Of a stretch of 58,895 nucleotides of DNA, positions 1-8,710 are shown in pieces; the stretch's first letter is position 1, and each line of letters begins with the position of its first letter. The stretch spans positions 1-58,895 of the forward strand of contig NZ_LEKH01000014.1 in NCBI RefSeq assembly GCF_001029505.1, written 5' to 3'. A model generated the notes under the pieces. That model saw only the letters and a program-made list of their open reading frames with translations. It did not search any database and had not been told where the DNA came from. The translations under genes were made by a program, and so were the position numbers. The DNA comes from Rubrobacter aplysinae. GTDB lineage: Bacteria > Actinomycetota > Rubrobacteria > Rubrobacterales > Rubrobacteraceae.

Positions 1-117
1 CTGCATTAGCTGCCGGAGCCCTTCGCGCCAGGCCTCCTCGTGGGGGGAGTCCACCAGCACCCCGTCTACGTCGAATACCACCCCTCGGAATCTGCTCCTC
101 GTGTCCCTCTCCGCCAT
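1..117 (-). CDS. HAD-superfamily hydrolase, N-terminal fragment (runs off window)
   Basis: Only the first 39 codons are inside the window, read from ATG at 117 to the left edge. Residues 10-30 hold the HAD motif I block (VVFDVDGVLVDSP), with the nucleophile and acid/base aspartates of phosphatases and phosphomutases. The following HEEAWREGL resembles the cap start of beta-phosphoglucomutase-like enzymes, which act on sugar phosphates in the cytosol. It lies beside a degraded sugar-kinase and SorC-regulator region, which fits carbohydrate metabolism. The family is clear; the exact substrate cannot be read from this fragment. Confidence 0.75.
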   Translation of the reverse strand, partial: MAERDTRSRFRGVVFDVDGVLVDSPHEEAWREGLRQLMQ

Positions 118-192
118 CTCTCTCCTCTCTTCTTGCCGGCCCCTTGCCAGAGTCTCCTGTACTAACGGTACGAGACTACTACGATTGGCCTA

Positions 193-584
193 CTAGTTTT
201 CGGCTCCTCTTCTACATGACCACGAGCATCCCTTAGAAACCCCCTCGAACTTCTCGAACTTCTCCACGCTCTCCTTCCACAAAGTCTCCGTAATGTCATC
301 GTGGTACACCCTGGCCTCTGCGAGCTTGCCAGAGCCCGCGTACTCGACCTTGCTCCAACCACGGCGGCCTCTTCAAGACGCCGTCGGACCTCTTCGCCGG
401 CGACCGAGAAAGTGTTCTCGTCGGCGGCTATCGCCTGACGGTTGCCGAAATGCCGATTGAGTTTCTCACCGGCCGAGACCTGGACTCCCAGGCTTATAAA
501 GACACTCTCGATGCCCGTGGTCCCCTGTAGCGCCCCGTTTATCCTCTCTTCGTCTACCTTTCGGCCTCCGTTCTTTTGCGGGTG
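193..584 (-). pseudogene. Unidentified degraded coding remnant
   Basis: Read leftward from about 584, one frame encodes a plausible protein segment (KVDEERINGALQG, then GVQVSAGEKLNRHFGN and AGEEVRRRLEE). At about 345 the sense shifts to another frame (SKVEYAGSGKLAEARVYHDD, then ITETLWKESVEKFEKF) and stops at 193. I find no start codon with a ribosome site, and a stop lies just upstream in frame. That pattern suggests a gene that lost its start and took a frameshift. I do not recognise the family. The surrounding 118-617 gap holds no other gene. Confidence 0.35.
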
Positions 585-617
585 CTACGCTTACTCTCTT
601 CCCGGTACCAACTGTGG

Positions 618-1505
618 CTAACCGTCATCGTCGGTCCAGCCGGACTCCTGCCATATCTGGTCCGGTATCAGGCGGTCTATCCTGTACAGCACGTAGTCCG
701 GCCTGTTCCCCGGGCTCTCTGCGGCGATCGCCTCTACCGTGGTATCTCCGGTCAACACCGCCGCCGAGGGCATCCCGGCGTCCAGGGCCATGCGGATCTC
801 GGTGTACAGCCGGTCGCCGGTCATCACGCACTCGGCGGCGTCTAGCCCGAGCATGTCCATGACGGTTTCGAGCATGATCTTGTCCGGCTTACCGACGTTG
901 ACCTCGCACTCCACGCCGGTGCAGCCTTCGATGGCCCCGACTATCGCGGCGGCGTCGGGCTCGCCCCGGCCTCCGGGGAACGGACAGTAGCGGTCGGGAT
1001 TGGTGGTGACGAGCCGGGCGCGCCCGTGGTACCAGATGGCATCGAAGGCGATCTGGAGCTTGCGGTAATCGAAGCTGCGGTCGTAGCTCGCGACGACGAC
1101 GTCTATCTCCGAGGGGTCTTCGGAGAGCTTGATCCCGGCATCTCGCAGCGACCGGATGAGGGGCTCCTCTGCTATGGGAAAGACGGTTGCGTCGGGGTGA
1201 TTCCGCAGGAGCCACCGGGTCATGGTGACGACGGTGTTGACGATCTCACCCTCCGGTGTCGGCAGGCCGAGCCTTGTCAGCTTCTCGGCGTACATCCCGG
1301 GGTCTTTAGTCGGGTTGTTCGAGAGGAACACGACCTTCTTGCCAAGCTCACGCAGCTTCTCGACCATCCGCTTCGCTCCCGGCAACAGCTCGTCGCCGAG
1401 GTAGATGGTGCCGTCCAGGTCGAAGACGTAGCCCTCGTACAGCCGGTCGGGGAGCCGTAGAGCCCCGGTGGACTTGGCCGGACCAGGCTCGGTGCGGTCT
1501 TTCAT
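618..1505 (-). CDS. HAD-IIA family phosphatase (NagD-like)
   Basis: A 295-residue protein. YVFDLDGTIYLG near residues 26-37 gives the HAD nucleophile (D29) and acid/base (D31). VFLSNNPTKD supplies the motif II region, and a C-terminal CVMTGDRLYTEI block supplies the metal-binding aspartate of motif IV. The order and length match the HAD-IIA group (NagD, 4-nitrophenylphosphatase), which dephosphorylates small sugar or nucleotide phosphates. ATG at 1505 follows a purine-rich stretch. Its neighbours on the same strand are remnants of a sugar kinase, so a housecleaning or sugar-phosphate role is reasonable but not proven. Confidence 0.88.
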   Translation of the reverse strand: MKDRTEPGPAKSTGALRLPDRLYEGYVFDLDGTIYLGDELLPGAKRMVEKLRELGKKVVFLSNNPTKDPGMYAEKLTRLGLPTPEGEIVNTVVTMTRWLLRNHPDATVFPIAEEPLIRSLRDAGIKLSEDPSEIDVVVASYDRSFDYRKLQIAFDAIWYHGRARLVTTNPDRYCPFPGGRGEPDAAAIVGAIEGCTGVECEVNVGKPDKIMLETVMDMLGLDAAECVMTGDRLYTEIRMALDAGMPSAAVLTGDTTVEAIAAESPGNRPDYVLYRIDRLIPDQIWQESGWTDDDG

Positions 1506-1549
1506 TAGAGGCCTGCCTCTCTGTCGGACTCCCCGAGCACCCTAGGGCC

Positions 1550-1841
1550 TCACCGCGGACTCACCGCTTCCGGGGCTCTCCCGCACTCTCCCCGACCGAT
1601 CTCGTACAGGAACATCTCGCGCATCGAGGGGGCGAGGCTCTATGTAGCAAACCACGTAGAAGCGGTACGTCTCGTTCCAAACCTGATAGGGTTCTATCGT
1701 CTGCTTGGTGTGGACCATGTTCGCAGTCGTCTAGATGTCCGGGTAGACCCCGACCAAGGCGGATATCGCGAACCCAGGCGCTGGCCTACCGCTGGCCTCT
1801 GTAAAGGCGATGGAGGCATTATGCACGCCGACATGCAGCTT
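1550..1841 (-). pseudogene. FGGY-type carbohydrate kinase remnant (C-terminal end)
   Basis: Reading leftward from 1841, the translation runs through FAISALVGVYPDI, an in-frame TAG, then TTANMVHTKQTIEPYQVWNE and TYRFYV. A shift of frame then continues SLAPSMREMFLYEIGRGE and ends at 1550. The GvGvYPDi block, the TIEP block and a final LAPsMremf are in the order expected at the C terminus of FGGY sugar kinases such as xylulokinase. The internal stop plus frameshift and the missing N-terminal two thirds mark it as dead. The similarity call is from memory of the family. Confidence 0.5.
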
Positions 1842-2200
1842 CGTTCCCCACTCTTACAGACCTGGTAGCTTGCGCGGCTTGAGTGTATTGCGCGGGTAGT
1901 CGGCGTCACACTCACGAGGCCATCCTCTAGGCACCTTTCCCCTGTCTGTTCCTAAGCCTACGCCGGTACAATATCCTTGTCAAATGAGCACGATTTGGGC
2001 TCTTGTTCATACACTCGAGCCATGCATCAGGGTTCTGGTGAGCAGTTCTTGTACACGATTCTGGCGTGCGGGCTGAGGCTGACATGGATGCTGCTAGGCT
2101 TATGGGAGTGTCGACGGTGTGCGCGAGGTTTGCGGGATATTGATCGTTAGGCTGGTACTTGGCCGACCGTATAGAGTCTGACGTTGGGTCAGGATAAAAG

Positions 2201-2601
2201 TTGGTATCGCGGCATCGCACCACTCCCACGGAGGAGCAGCTTCTTCTGGACACGTTCGCCCGGCTCTATTACGTCAAGGATCTCACGCAGGCCGAGGTCG
2301 CCGAGCAGCTAGGGCTCTCGCGTTCGAACGTGCAGCGGATGCTGAAGGAAACGAGGAACCAGGGGACGATCGAGACCCGGATTCACTTCCCACCGAAGAC
2401 TATATCGAAGGTACAGGAGCTAGTTTCTGGGCTGGCCCTGGGACATTGTCTCGCGCTGGCGAAATCCCGGATAGGCGTGAGCTCCGGCCCCATAAACCCG
2501 CCGCCAACATCGGGGCGGCGCGCTCTGGTTTGATCAACGTCCTGGTTACCGACGAGGAGACCGCCGGCGGGATGCTGGAGTATCTGGACGACGAGGTCTG
2601 A
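2201..2601 (+). pseudogene. SorC/DeoR-type sugar-responsive regulator, internally deleted and frameshifted
   Basis: From TTG 2201 the first 60 residues form the SorC-family helix-turn-helix (LYYVKDLTQAEVAEQLGLSR followed by SNVQRMLKE). After about residue 75 the sequence jumps to what resembles the far C terminus (ALAKSRIGVSSGP). It then needs a frame change to read GAARSGLINVLVTDEETAGG and the stop at 2599-2601. SorC regulators are normally about 310 residues, so roughly two thirds, the sugar-phosphate sensing domain, has been lost. With the neighbouring kinase remnant this marks a decayed sugar operon. In 1842-2200 I see no convincing gene. Confidence 0.7.
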
Positions 2602-2654
2602 CGGTGGCCCAGCTACTCCAGACCCTCAAGCTACTCCGGTAAGCCTCGGCGGGC

Positions 2655-3464
2655 CTACTGCTCCGGGTCGGGCTCTCCGTCCACCTCCACCGTTACGCCC
2701 TCACCAAGAAAGCAGAAATGGTCCGCAACCTCCCGGGCCTCTTTCAACGGCTCGGGGTAGCTGAAGCCCGCGTCTTCGACCCGTACGTCTCCGGTCTCTA
2801 CCGAGTAATACGTGGCCTCGCCCTTGTACGGGCAACGCGCCCTGGACTCGCTCTCGGAGAGCGCCTCCGTACGGACGTCCTCGGGCGGAATGTAGTAGCG
2901 GACCGGCAGACCGGTCTCGAACAGGAGCTTCGGGCTATCCGTCTCGGCGACGGTCTCACCGCCCGCGAGCACCCGGACGTGGCGGGATGAATCCAGCACG
3001 TCCACCCGGGTGTAGGGGTCACGGGGGTGGACGTGGATCTCCTCGTCCTCCTCGTACCAGTGGTCCATCGCGCCGAAGTAGATCGCCGCGTACCCGGCGA
3101 GCGGGGCGAAGACACCCTCGGCATTCGGGTAGGCCCACACCGCGTTCTCCGCCGTCCGGCTCCCGGCCTCTACAGAGCGGTACCCGGCGTCGCCCTTGAA
3201 CGGGCAGTGCGTGGTGTGATCCGTCGGGTGCAGAAGGTCCGGGTTCAGATCCTCTTCGGGAAAGTAGTAGACGGGCAGGTAGCCGGTCTCGTGCAATAGC
3301 TTTGCCCGGCGGCTGTCTACCACCGTCTCGCCGCCAAACTCCGCCCGGACCCGCTTGGGCGAGTCCTCGAAGTACAGCGTGTGCGCCTCCAGAACGCTCG
3401 TGTCGAAGTTGAACTCGCCGCTGCCCCGCCTGCCGAACGGGGCCTCGCCGATCGTAAGCGCCAT
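2655..3464 (-). CDS. Tandem DUF427 domain protein
   Basis: 269 residues with two DUF427 repeats, roughly residues 30-130 and 150-255. Each repeat has the typical order: SPKRVRAEFGGETVVDSRRA in copy one against SSRHVRVLAGGETVAET in copy two, then a YYFPEEDL or YYIPPEDV strand, then CPFKGDA or CPYKGEA before a YSVE strand. DUF427 proteins are small beta-rich cytosolic proteins of unknown biochemistry, common in actinomycetes and fungi. ATG at 3464 has an AGGAGAGGAG ribosome site. The next gene on the strand is an SDR; whether they are co-transcribed is not clear from the 51-base gap. Confidence 0.85.
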   Translation of the reverse strand: MALTIGEAPFGRRGSGEFNFDTSVLEAHTLYFEDSPKRVRAEFGGETVVDSRRAKLLHETGYLPVYYFPEEDLNPDLLHPTDHTTHCPFKGDAGYRSVEAGSRTAENAVWAYPNAEGVFAPLAGYAAIYFGAMDHWYEEDEEIHVHPRDPYTRVDVLDSSRHVRVLAGGETVAETDSPKLLFETGLPVRYYIPPEDVRTEALSESESRARCPYKGEATYYSVETGDVRVEDAGFSYPEPLKEAREVADHFCFLGEGVTVEVDGEPDPEQ

Positions 3465-3515
3465 CTGTAACTCCTCTCCTGTATCTTCAGTCCAAATTCT
3501 AGATGTCTAGAGACT

Positions 3516-4340
3516 TTAAAGGCTGCGGTGTCCCTGTACCGCGGCCAGGAGGTCGTCCTTCATGGAGGCGATCTGCTCGTCGGCCTGACGCGGATCCTCA
3601 CGGCCGGATTCCGCCATCTGGGAGCGGTCCTCGGCTCCGCGCACGACGTTCAGCTCCCCGGCTTCAAGACCCTCTACCAGCGCCTGAGCGACCGCCTCGG
3701 GGCTCTCGTACTGGAAGCCGAGCTCGGGGCCGGCCTCGTTGGTATCCATCATCGGGGTCTCGGTGGCGCCGGGGTAGATGTTCATCACGTGTACACCCTC
3801 ACCGTACAGCTCCCGCCGCAGGCTCTCGCCGAAGTGGGCGATCCCGGCCTTCGTCGCCCCGTACACGGAGTAGAACGGCATCGCCGCGAGCCCGAAGCCG
3901 GACGAGACGTTCACGACGGCCGCCTCGCTAACGTCCCCGCCGTTCTCCCTCAGCGCGGGCAGCGCCTCGCGGGTGAGCAGGATCGGGGCGGTCAGGTTGA
4001 CCTCGAGCTGGGCCCGGATCTCATCCTCCTCCATGCCCTCCAGCCGCCCGGCGCGCACGCTGCCGGCGTTGTTCACGAGCACGTCAAGCCCGCCGAAACG
4101 CTCGACGGCGGACCGGACGACCCTCTCCCGATCACCGGGCTCCACCACGTTACCGGCCACGACCTGGGCCTCGCCGCCGGCCTCCTCGACGAGCCCGGCG
4201 GTCTCCCGGAGTGGCTCCTCGCGACGGCCGGTCAACGTGAGCCGCGCCCCGCGCCGGGCGAACTCTACCGCCGCCGCGCGTCCAATGCCGCTGCCCGCTC
4301 CCGTTAACAGCACGGACCTTCCAGAAACCTCTACAGTCAA
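3516..4340 (-). CDS. Short-chain dehydrogenase/reductase
   Basis: A 274-residue classical SDR. The Rossmann cofactor motif TGAGSGIG is at residues 13-20, NNAG near 91, and the active site is Ser 146/147 with Tyr160 and Lys164 (YGATK). An arginine pair (GRREE) after strand beta-2 favours NADP(H) over NAD(H). It should oxidise or reduce a secondary alcohol or ketone in the cytosol; the substrate is unknown. The start is TTG at 4340, chosen because GGAGGAG lies just upstream in the minus-strand reading. The gene ends 51 bases before the DUF427 gene begins. Confidence 0.9.
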   Translation of the reverse strand: MTVEVSGRSVLLTGAGSGIGRAAAVEFARRGARLTLTGRREEPLRETAGLVEEAGGEAQVVAGNVVEPGDRERVVRSAVERFGGLDVLVNNAGSVRAGRLEGMEEDEIRAQLEVNLTAPILLTREALPALRENGGDVSEAAVVNVSSGFGLAAMPFYSVYGATKAGIAHFGESLRRELYGEGVHVMNIYPGATETPMMDTNEAGPELGFQYESPEAVAQALVEGLEAGELNVVRGAEDRSQMAESGREDPRQADEQIASMKDDLLAAVQGHRSL

Positions 4341-4509
4341 AACGGCTCCTCCAAAATCAGAATCAAAACCTATACCGACCTGCGGATATTATCACTGTAA
4401 AAAAGAAAGTAAAGGCTAGATCCAGTGACATCAGAGGTTTCCGGGCTCTGCGAAGCAGGGTCATCCAGAGCCTCTTTTCACGGGTAGAGATCGCGGATCG
4501 GGCGGGGGT

Positions 4510-6108
4510 TTAGCCGAAGGAGATGCCCAGTATCCAGTTTGCCAGGGTAAAGGCGGTGGCGAAGATCAGGATTGCCCCGATCACGTTCAGGATCACCCCG
4601 GCGCGGACCATCTGGACGATGGTTATGTGGCCCGAGCCGAAGACTATGGCGTTCGGCGGGGTGGCGACCGGGATCATGAACGCGCAGGTCGCCGCAAGCG
4701 CCGCCGGGACCGCGAAGGCCAGCACGCCGAGGTCCAGCCCGATCGCCGCTCCGGCCAGTATCGGGAGGAACGTGGCCGTCGTGGCGGTGTTGCTCGTAAG
4801 CTCGGTCAGCAGGATGACCACCACGATGATGATTCCGATGAGTATCCACACCGGCACCCCCCCGAGCCCGGAGACGAGGCCGCCGATCCACACGTCCACC
4901 CCGGTCTCGGATACGGCGTTCGCCAGGCTCAGGCCGCCGCCGAAGAGCAGCAATATGCCCCAGGGGAGCTGGGCCGCCGTCCGCCAGTCGAGGGCAAACA
5001 CGCCGTTACGCCAGTCCACCGGGATCGCGAACAGCACGATGGCCGCGATTATTGCGATACCGGCGTCCTCTACCCCCGACAGCGCGCTCTCCAGGCTCGC
5101 GAAGATGCTCGGGAGGATGGAGTTGAGGATCCAGGCCGAGGCCGTGAGCACGAAGACCGTGAGCACCACCTTCTCGCCCCGGCTAGCCGGTCCCATCTCG
5201 TCGAGTTGCTCCTGGATAATCCGGCCTCCGCCCGAGATCTCATCCATCTCCGGCGGGTAGACGAACCGGGTCAGGACCACCCAGGCGATGAACAGGAAGA
5301 TCACCGCCAGCGGCAGCCCGACGAGCATCCACTCGCCGAACCCGATGCTGATGTCGTACTCCTCTTCGAGGAAGCTCGCCATGAACAGGTTCGGCGGCGT
5401 CCCGATGAGCGTGGCGAGCGACCCGATGCTCGCCGCGTACGCGATAGCGAGCATCAGACACGTCGCGAAGTTCGACGCGCCCTGGCCCGTTAGCTCGTGG
5501 CCCTCCGTCTCCCCATCTCCGCCCTCGGATTCAGAGGCCTGATCTCCGAGCACGAGCACCAGCACGCTGAGGCCTATCGGGATCATCGCCACCGTGGTCG
5601 CCGTGTTGCTGACCCACATGCTCAGGAACCCCGTGGCGAGCATGAAGCCCCCGATCATGCGCACCGGGTTCGTCCCCACCGCCCGGACGGTAAGCAGCGC
5701 GATCCTGCGGTGCAGCCCCCACCGCTGCATCGCCAGCGCAAGCATGAAACCGCCCATGAACAGGAATATTAGGTCGTTCGCGTACGGCGCAGCCGCATCC
5801 TCTATATCCACCACCCCGAGCAGCGGAAAGAGCGCCAGCGGCAAGAGCGAGGTCGCCGGCAGCGGCAGCGCCTCCGTGACCCACCAGGTTGCGATCAGGA
5901 TGCCGACCGCGACCGTCGCCACACCGGCCTGCGTCAGCGAGGTATCCCCGCCGCCGGTCGGCAGCAGCAGGTACGCCAGAACTGCCAGCACAGGCCCGAG
6001 GAAGCGGCCTATCCAGGCGCGGGTGGATACCCGCGTCTCCTCGACCGCGTCGCCAATCTCCGGCACGTCGGTAAGCTCGCGGTCCCGATCACTCCGCTGC
6101 TCGGACAC
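4510..6108 (-). CDS. SLC13/DASS family anion:sodium symporter
   Basis: 532 residues with many hydrophobic spans. It carries the paired SNT sodium/substrate motifs of the divalent anion:Na+ symporter family: SNTATTVAMIPIG in the first half and SNTATTATFLPIL in the second, the latter followed by VATPPNAIVFGSG. Members import C4-dicarboxylates, citrate or sulphate. A polar segment around residues 185-205 links spans. The start is GTG at 6108 behind GGGAGGGAAC. The leader (6109-6397) contains a nested inverted-repeat structure that could regulate it. The substrate cannot be decided from sequence alone. Confidence 0.9.
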   Translation of the reverse strand: MSEQRSDRDRELTDVPEIGDAVEETRVSTRAWIGRFLGPVLAVLAYLLLPTGGGDTSLTQAGVATVAVGILIATWWVTEALPLPATSLLPLALFPLLGVVDIEDAAAPYANDLIFLFMGGFMLALAMQRWGLHRRIALLTVRAVGTNPVRMIGGFMLATGFLSMWVSNTATTVAMIPIGLSVLVLVLGDQASESEGGDGETEGHELTGQGASNFATCLMLAIAYAASIGSLATLIGTPPNLFMASFLEEEYDISIGFGEWMLVGLPLAVIFLFIAWVVLTRFVYPPEMDEISGGGRIIQEQLDEMGPASRGEKVVLTVFVLTASAWILNSILPSIFASLESALSGVEDAGIAIIAAIVLFAIPVDWRNGVFALDWRTAAQLPWGILLLFGGGLSLANAVSETGVDVWIGGLVSGLGGVPVWILIGIIIVVVILLTELTSNTATTATFLPILAGAAIGLDLGVLAFAVPAALAATCAFMIPVATPPNAIVFGSGHITIVQMVRAGVILNVIGAILIFATAFTLANWILGISFG

Positions 6109-6293
6109 GTTCCCTCCCCTCTACGGCGGTTACGCTACGGGAGCCGCCACCACTACCATCCCTCCAGGTAGTCAATCAGAAACCAGAACCACTCGCCACA
6201 CCGGCCACATACTCGTTCCCCGGCGGGGAGCCGCCACAGCAGACCGAGAGGAATAACTTGGAGTAACGCGGGATAACGTGACGGATGCGGCCC

Positions 6294-6373
6294 ATCGGGT
6301 AGAGTCAAACACGGCCCACACTCTATCCGTCTCCCGGATAGCAGGACCGTAAGGCCGGGCGAATCTACCCGAT
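6294..6373 (-). ncRNA. Candidate structured leader element upstream of the SLC13 transporter
   Basis: A perfect 10-base inverted repeat (ATCGGGTAGA at 6294-6303, TCTACCCGAT at 6364-6373) encloses a second perfect stem, CTATCCG 6323-6329 with CGGATAG 6335-6341. A short CC-GUAA-GG hairpin lies near 6347-6354 on the plus reading. No T-run follows on either strand, so it is not a standard terminator. In the minus orientation it lies in the leader about 185 bases before the transporter start and 24 bases after the dehalogenase gene. I do not recognise a known riboswitch. Confidence 0.4.
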
Positions 6374-6397
6374 CACCGGATACGCCCTAGATACGTC

Positions 6398-7090
6398 CTA
6401 GCCTCTCTCGGCCTCCAAAATGCGCCCGGCGGTCTCGGAGAGGTCCGCGCCGACGACGTCGGGGGTTGGGGCCAGCGGGTCGAGGACCGCGCCGGTCCGG
6501 GCTACGAAGGCGGCGGCGCACCCGGCCCGCATGGCTCCGGCCACGTCCCAGGCGTGGGCGGCCACGAGCCGGACACCGTCCATCTCCACCCCGAGCCGGT
6601 CGGCGGCCATCCGGTAGGGCTCGGGCGCGGGCTTTAGGCGGCCGACCTCGTCAGCGGAAAGTATCCTCTCGAAGTAGCCCGAGAGCCCGGCGTTAGAGAG
6701 CTGCTCGTCGGCGACCTCGGCAGTGGAGTTGGTGAGCGCGGCCAGCCGGAAGCCACCGTCGCGCAGGCGGGCGAGCGACTCCTCTACCTCCGGGTGGGGC
6801 GGCAGCTCGCGGATGCCGCCTATTATGTGCTTTTTCTGGTCTTCTGAGAGACCCAAGTCGCGGCGGGCGGCGACCATGTCGAGGGCGGAGAGGCCGAGCG
6901 TGCCGAAGTCGTGGTAGACGCCGGTGACGGTCGCGGTCAGCCAGGAAGTCAGTAGCTGGGTGAACCACTCTTTTCGGAGGGCCGTTCCGGGGGCTTCCCC
7001 GAAAGCCTCCTCGAAGCGCGGGTCCAGCGCGGCCAGATCCAGCAGCGTCTCGTTTACGTCGAATACACAGACTCGCGATGTCTCCGGCAT
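6398..7090 (-). CDS. Haloacid dehalogenase, type II
   Basis: 230 residues. VCVFDVNETLLDL at residues 7-19 is the type II (S)-2-haloacid dehalogenase form of HAD motif I, where DVNETL replaces the DxDGT of phosphatases; the first Asp is the nucleophile. LTNSTAE supplies motif II serine/threonine. A late AAHAWDVAGAMRAGC block is characteristic of these enzymes, which hydrolyse 2-haloalkanoates to 2-hydroxy acids. ATG at 7090 follows GGAGGATGGTGGAG. Many annotated members have other HAD substrates, so true dehalogenation is not assured. The gene precedes the SLC13 anion transporter on the same strand. Confidence 0.85.
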   Translation of the reverse strand: MPETSRVCVFDVNETLLDLAALDPRFEEAFGEAPGTALRKEWFTQLLTSWLTATVTGVYHDFGTLGLSALDMVAARRDLGLSEDQKKHIIGGIRELPPHPEVEESLARLRDGGFRLAALTNSTAEVADEQLSNAGLSGYFERILSADEVGRLKPAPEPYRMAADRLGVEMDGVRLVAAHAWDVAGAMRAGCAAAFVARTGAVLDPLAPTPDVVGADLSETAGRILEAERG

Positions 7091-7220
7091 TGCTCCACCA
7101 TCCTCCGGCGCAGACTACGTAGGCTAACGCCCCCGGCGGGATCGAGGCGGTTACCGATGGTTACGGCGGCCTCTCTACCCGCTCCGGGGGCGTCTAAAGT
7201 TCGGTCTCGTTGGCTTTTAG

Positions 7221-7910
7221 TTAGCCCCGGGCGTTGCTCACGACGTTGTCTATGACGCCGTACTCCACGGCCTCCTCGGGACCGATCATGTAGTCCCGGT
7301 CGGTGTCGGCCTCTATCTTCTCGTAGCTCTGACCGGTCTGCTCGGCGAGTAGCTCGTTCAGGCGGCGCTTGGTGCGCGTGAGCTCTTCGGCGTGACGCTC
7401 GACGTCGGAGACCTGGCCGCCGAGGCCGCCGCCGACGGACGGCTGGTGCAGGAGTATCCGCGTGTTGGGCAGGGCGTTGCGCTTGCCCTTGGTGCCGGCC
7501 GCGAGCAGGAAAGCACCCATCGAGGCCGCCATGCCAAGCGCCGTAGTGGATACGTCTGGCTTGATGAAGTGCATGGTGTCGTAGATCGCGAGCCCCGAGT
7601 ACACGCTGCCGCCCGGCGAGTTTATGTACAGGCTGATGTCCTGGTCCGGGTCCTCGGACTCGAGGTGCAGGAGCTGGGCCATCACCGTGTTCGCGACCAT
7701 GTCGTCTATCGGGGTGCCGATGAAGATGATCCTGTCGTTCAACAGCCGCGAGTAGATGTCCATCGTCCGCTCGCCGCGCGGCGTCGTCTCGGTAACGTAG
7801 GGCACCACACCCTGCGGCACGCCGCCCGGGAGGTCTATCCCTTGCGGATTCTGCGAACCCTGTGCGTCGAGGGCTCCGAGGCCCGTGGTGTATCTAGGGT
7901 CGAACTGCAT
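7221..7910 (-). CDS. clpP: ATP-dependent Clp protease proteolytic subunit
   Basis: 229 residues. The serine protease triad is visible: Ser130 in GMAASMGAF, His155 in LLHQPS and Asp206 in [25 protein letters not shown] forms the oxyanion and head-domain strand. ClpP assembles as a tetradecameric chamber with ClpX or ClpC to degrade unfolded or tagged proteins. The open frame extends much further upstream, but ATG at 7910 has GGAG seven bases before it and yields normal length. The first 40 residues are longer than in E. coli and may be a propeptide. No clpX or second clpP lies next to it here. Confidence 0.95.
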   Translation of the reverse strand: MQFDPRYTTGLGALDAQGSQNPQGIDLPGGVPQGVVPYVTETTPRGERTMDIYSRLLNDRIIFIGTPIDDMVANTVMAQLLHLESEDPDQDISLYINSPGGSVYSGLAIYDTMHFIKPDVSTTALGMAASMGAFLLAAGTKGKRNALPNTRILLHQPSVGGGLGGQVSDVERHAEELTRTKRRLNELLAEQTGQSYEKIEADTDRDYMIGPEEAVEYGVIDNVVSNARG

Positions 7911-8119
7911 CTGTAATCTCCTTTGCCGCGCTCTGGTACCTTCGTGCTCTCGGTGCTTTTGGTACCCGTTGCGCGGCCCTTCGCGGGACCGTATGCACCC
8001 TTTATATTCGATAAGCCCGACCTTACAAGCGCGGGAGGCTCTTACGCGGCCCCATGCCGCCAGCAGCGTAACGCGATCCGGACTGTAAGCGCAGGTCGCG
8101 AACGCGGGCCGCGGAAAGT

Positions 8120-8494
8120 CTATTCCGGCTTCTGGATCCACTCCGGCTCTGGCGTGATCTCCGTGGCGGGCTCGGCTCCGGGGCTGTCGGCCTCGCTCTG
8201 GGAGACGCGCATCAGCGGCCTGACCTTCATGTCGTGATCGCAGGGTATCTGGCACGAGAGCCGGAAGTTGCCGAGCTCCTCGCGCTTCTCTAGTGCTTCG
8301 AGCTCGGCCTGGGTCATCCGCTCCGGCTCGCCCTCGACGAACTCGACGCGGCAGGTGGTGCACTTGGCGTTGCCGCCGCAGCGGTGCATGATGTCCACCC
8401 CGGCGTCCTGCTCCACGGCGAGCACGAGCCGTCTACCATCCTCGACCTCGATCGTCCCAACGCCTCCAACACCGTCTATCTCCAGCTTCGGCAT
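8120..8494 (-). CDS. [2Fe-2S] ferredoxin, plant/adrenodoxin-like
   Basis: 124 residues. Cluster cysteines appear as C39-x5-C45-x2-C48 ([16 protein letters not shown]) with the fourth at C81 in FRLSCQIPC, the classic beta-grasp [2Fe-2S] arrangement. It would carry single electrons in the cytosol for an oxygenase, reductase or cluster-assembly partner. The last 20 residues are an acidic, Pro/Glu-rich tail with no motif. ATG at 8494 follows GGAAGGGGG. It lies 209 bases upstream of clpP on the same strand; that gap shows no gene. The redox partner is not evident from the neighbourhood. Confidence 0.9.
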   Translation of the reverse strand: MPKLEIDGVGGVGTIEVEDGRRLVLAVEQDAGVDIMHRCGGNAKCTTCRVEFVEGEPERMTQAELEALEKREELGNFRLSCQIPCDHDMKVRPLMRVSQSEADSPGAEPATEITPEPEWIQKPE

Positions 8495-8710
8495 GATCCC
8501 CCTTCCGGGTAACCAGGTATCGTTCCGGCAAATCTCTACAAAGCACTAAGAGTGCCACACCGTGCCCGTTACGTACAGCTCTTGCGATTCCATAAGTTCC
8601 GTACAATGGGAGCCTGTAGAGTACCCGCGAGGGTAGGGCTTCGTGGGGCCTCGGGGCGGACCAGAGCCCGTATAAACCCGTATACGTGGATACATAGAGT
8701 GGAGGTAGAC

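Noticed and set aside
1927-2253. Minus-strand frame of 108 codons
   Set aside because: Antisense to the SorC remnant and without family features.
4444-4472. Hairpin GGCTCTG/CAGAGCC downstream of the SLC13 gene as its terminator
   Set aside because: The T-rich side points in the plus direction, away from the transporter's transcription, so it does not fit as its terminator.
7911-8363. Upstream extension of the ClpP frame (to 380 residues)
   Set aside because: It overlaps the ferredoxin gene and has Arg-rich shadow composition; ATG 7910 has a good ribosome site.
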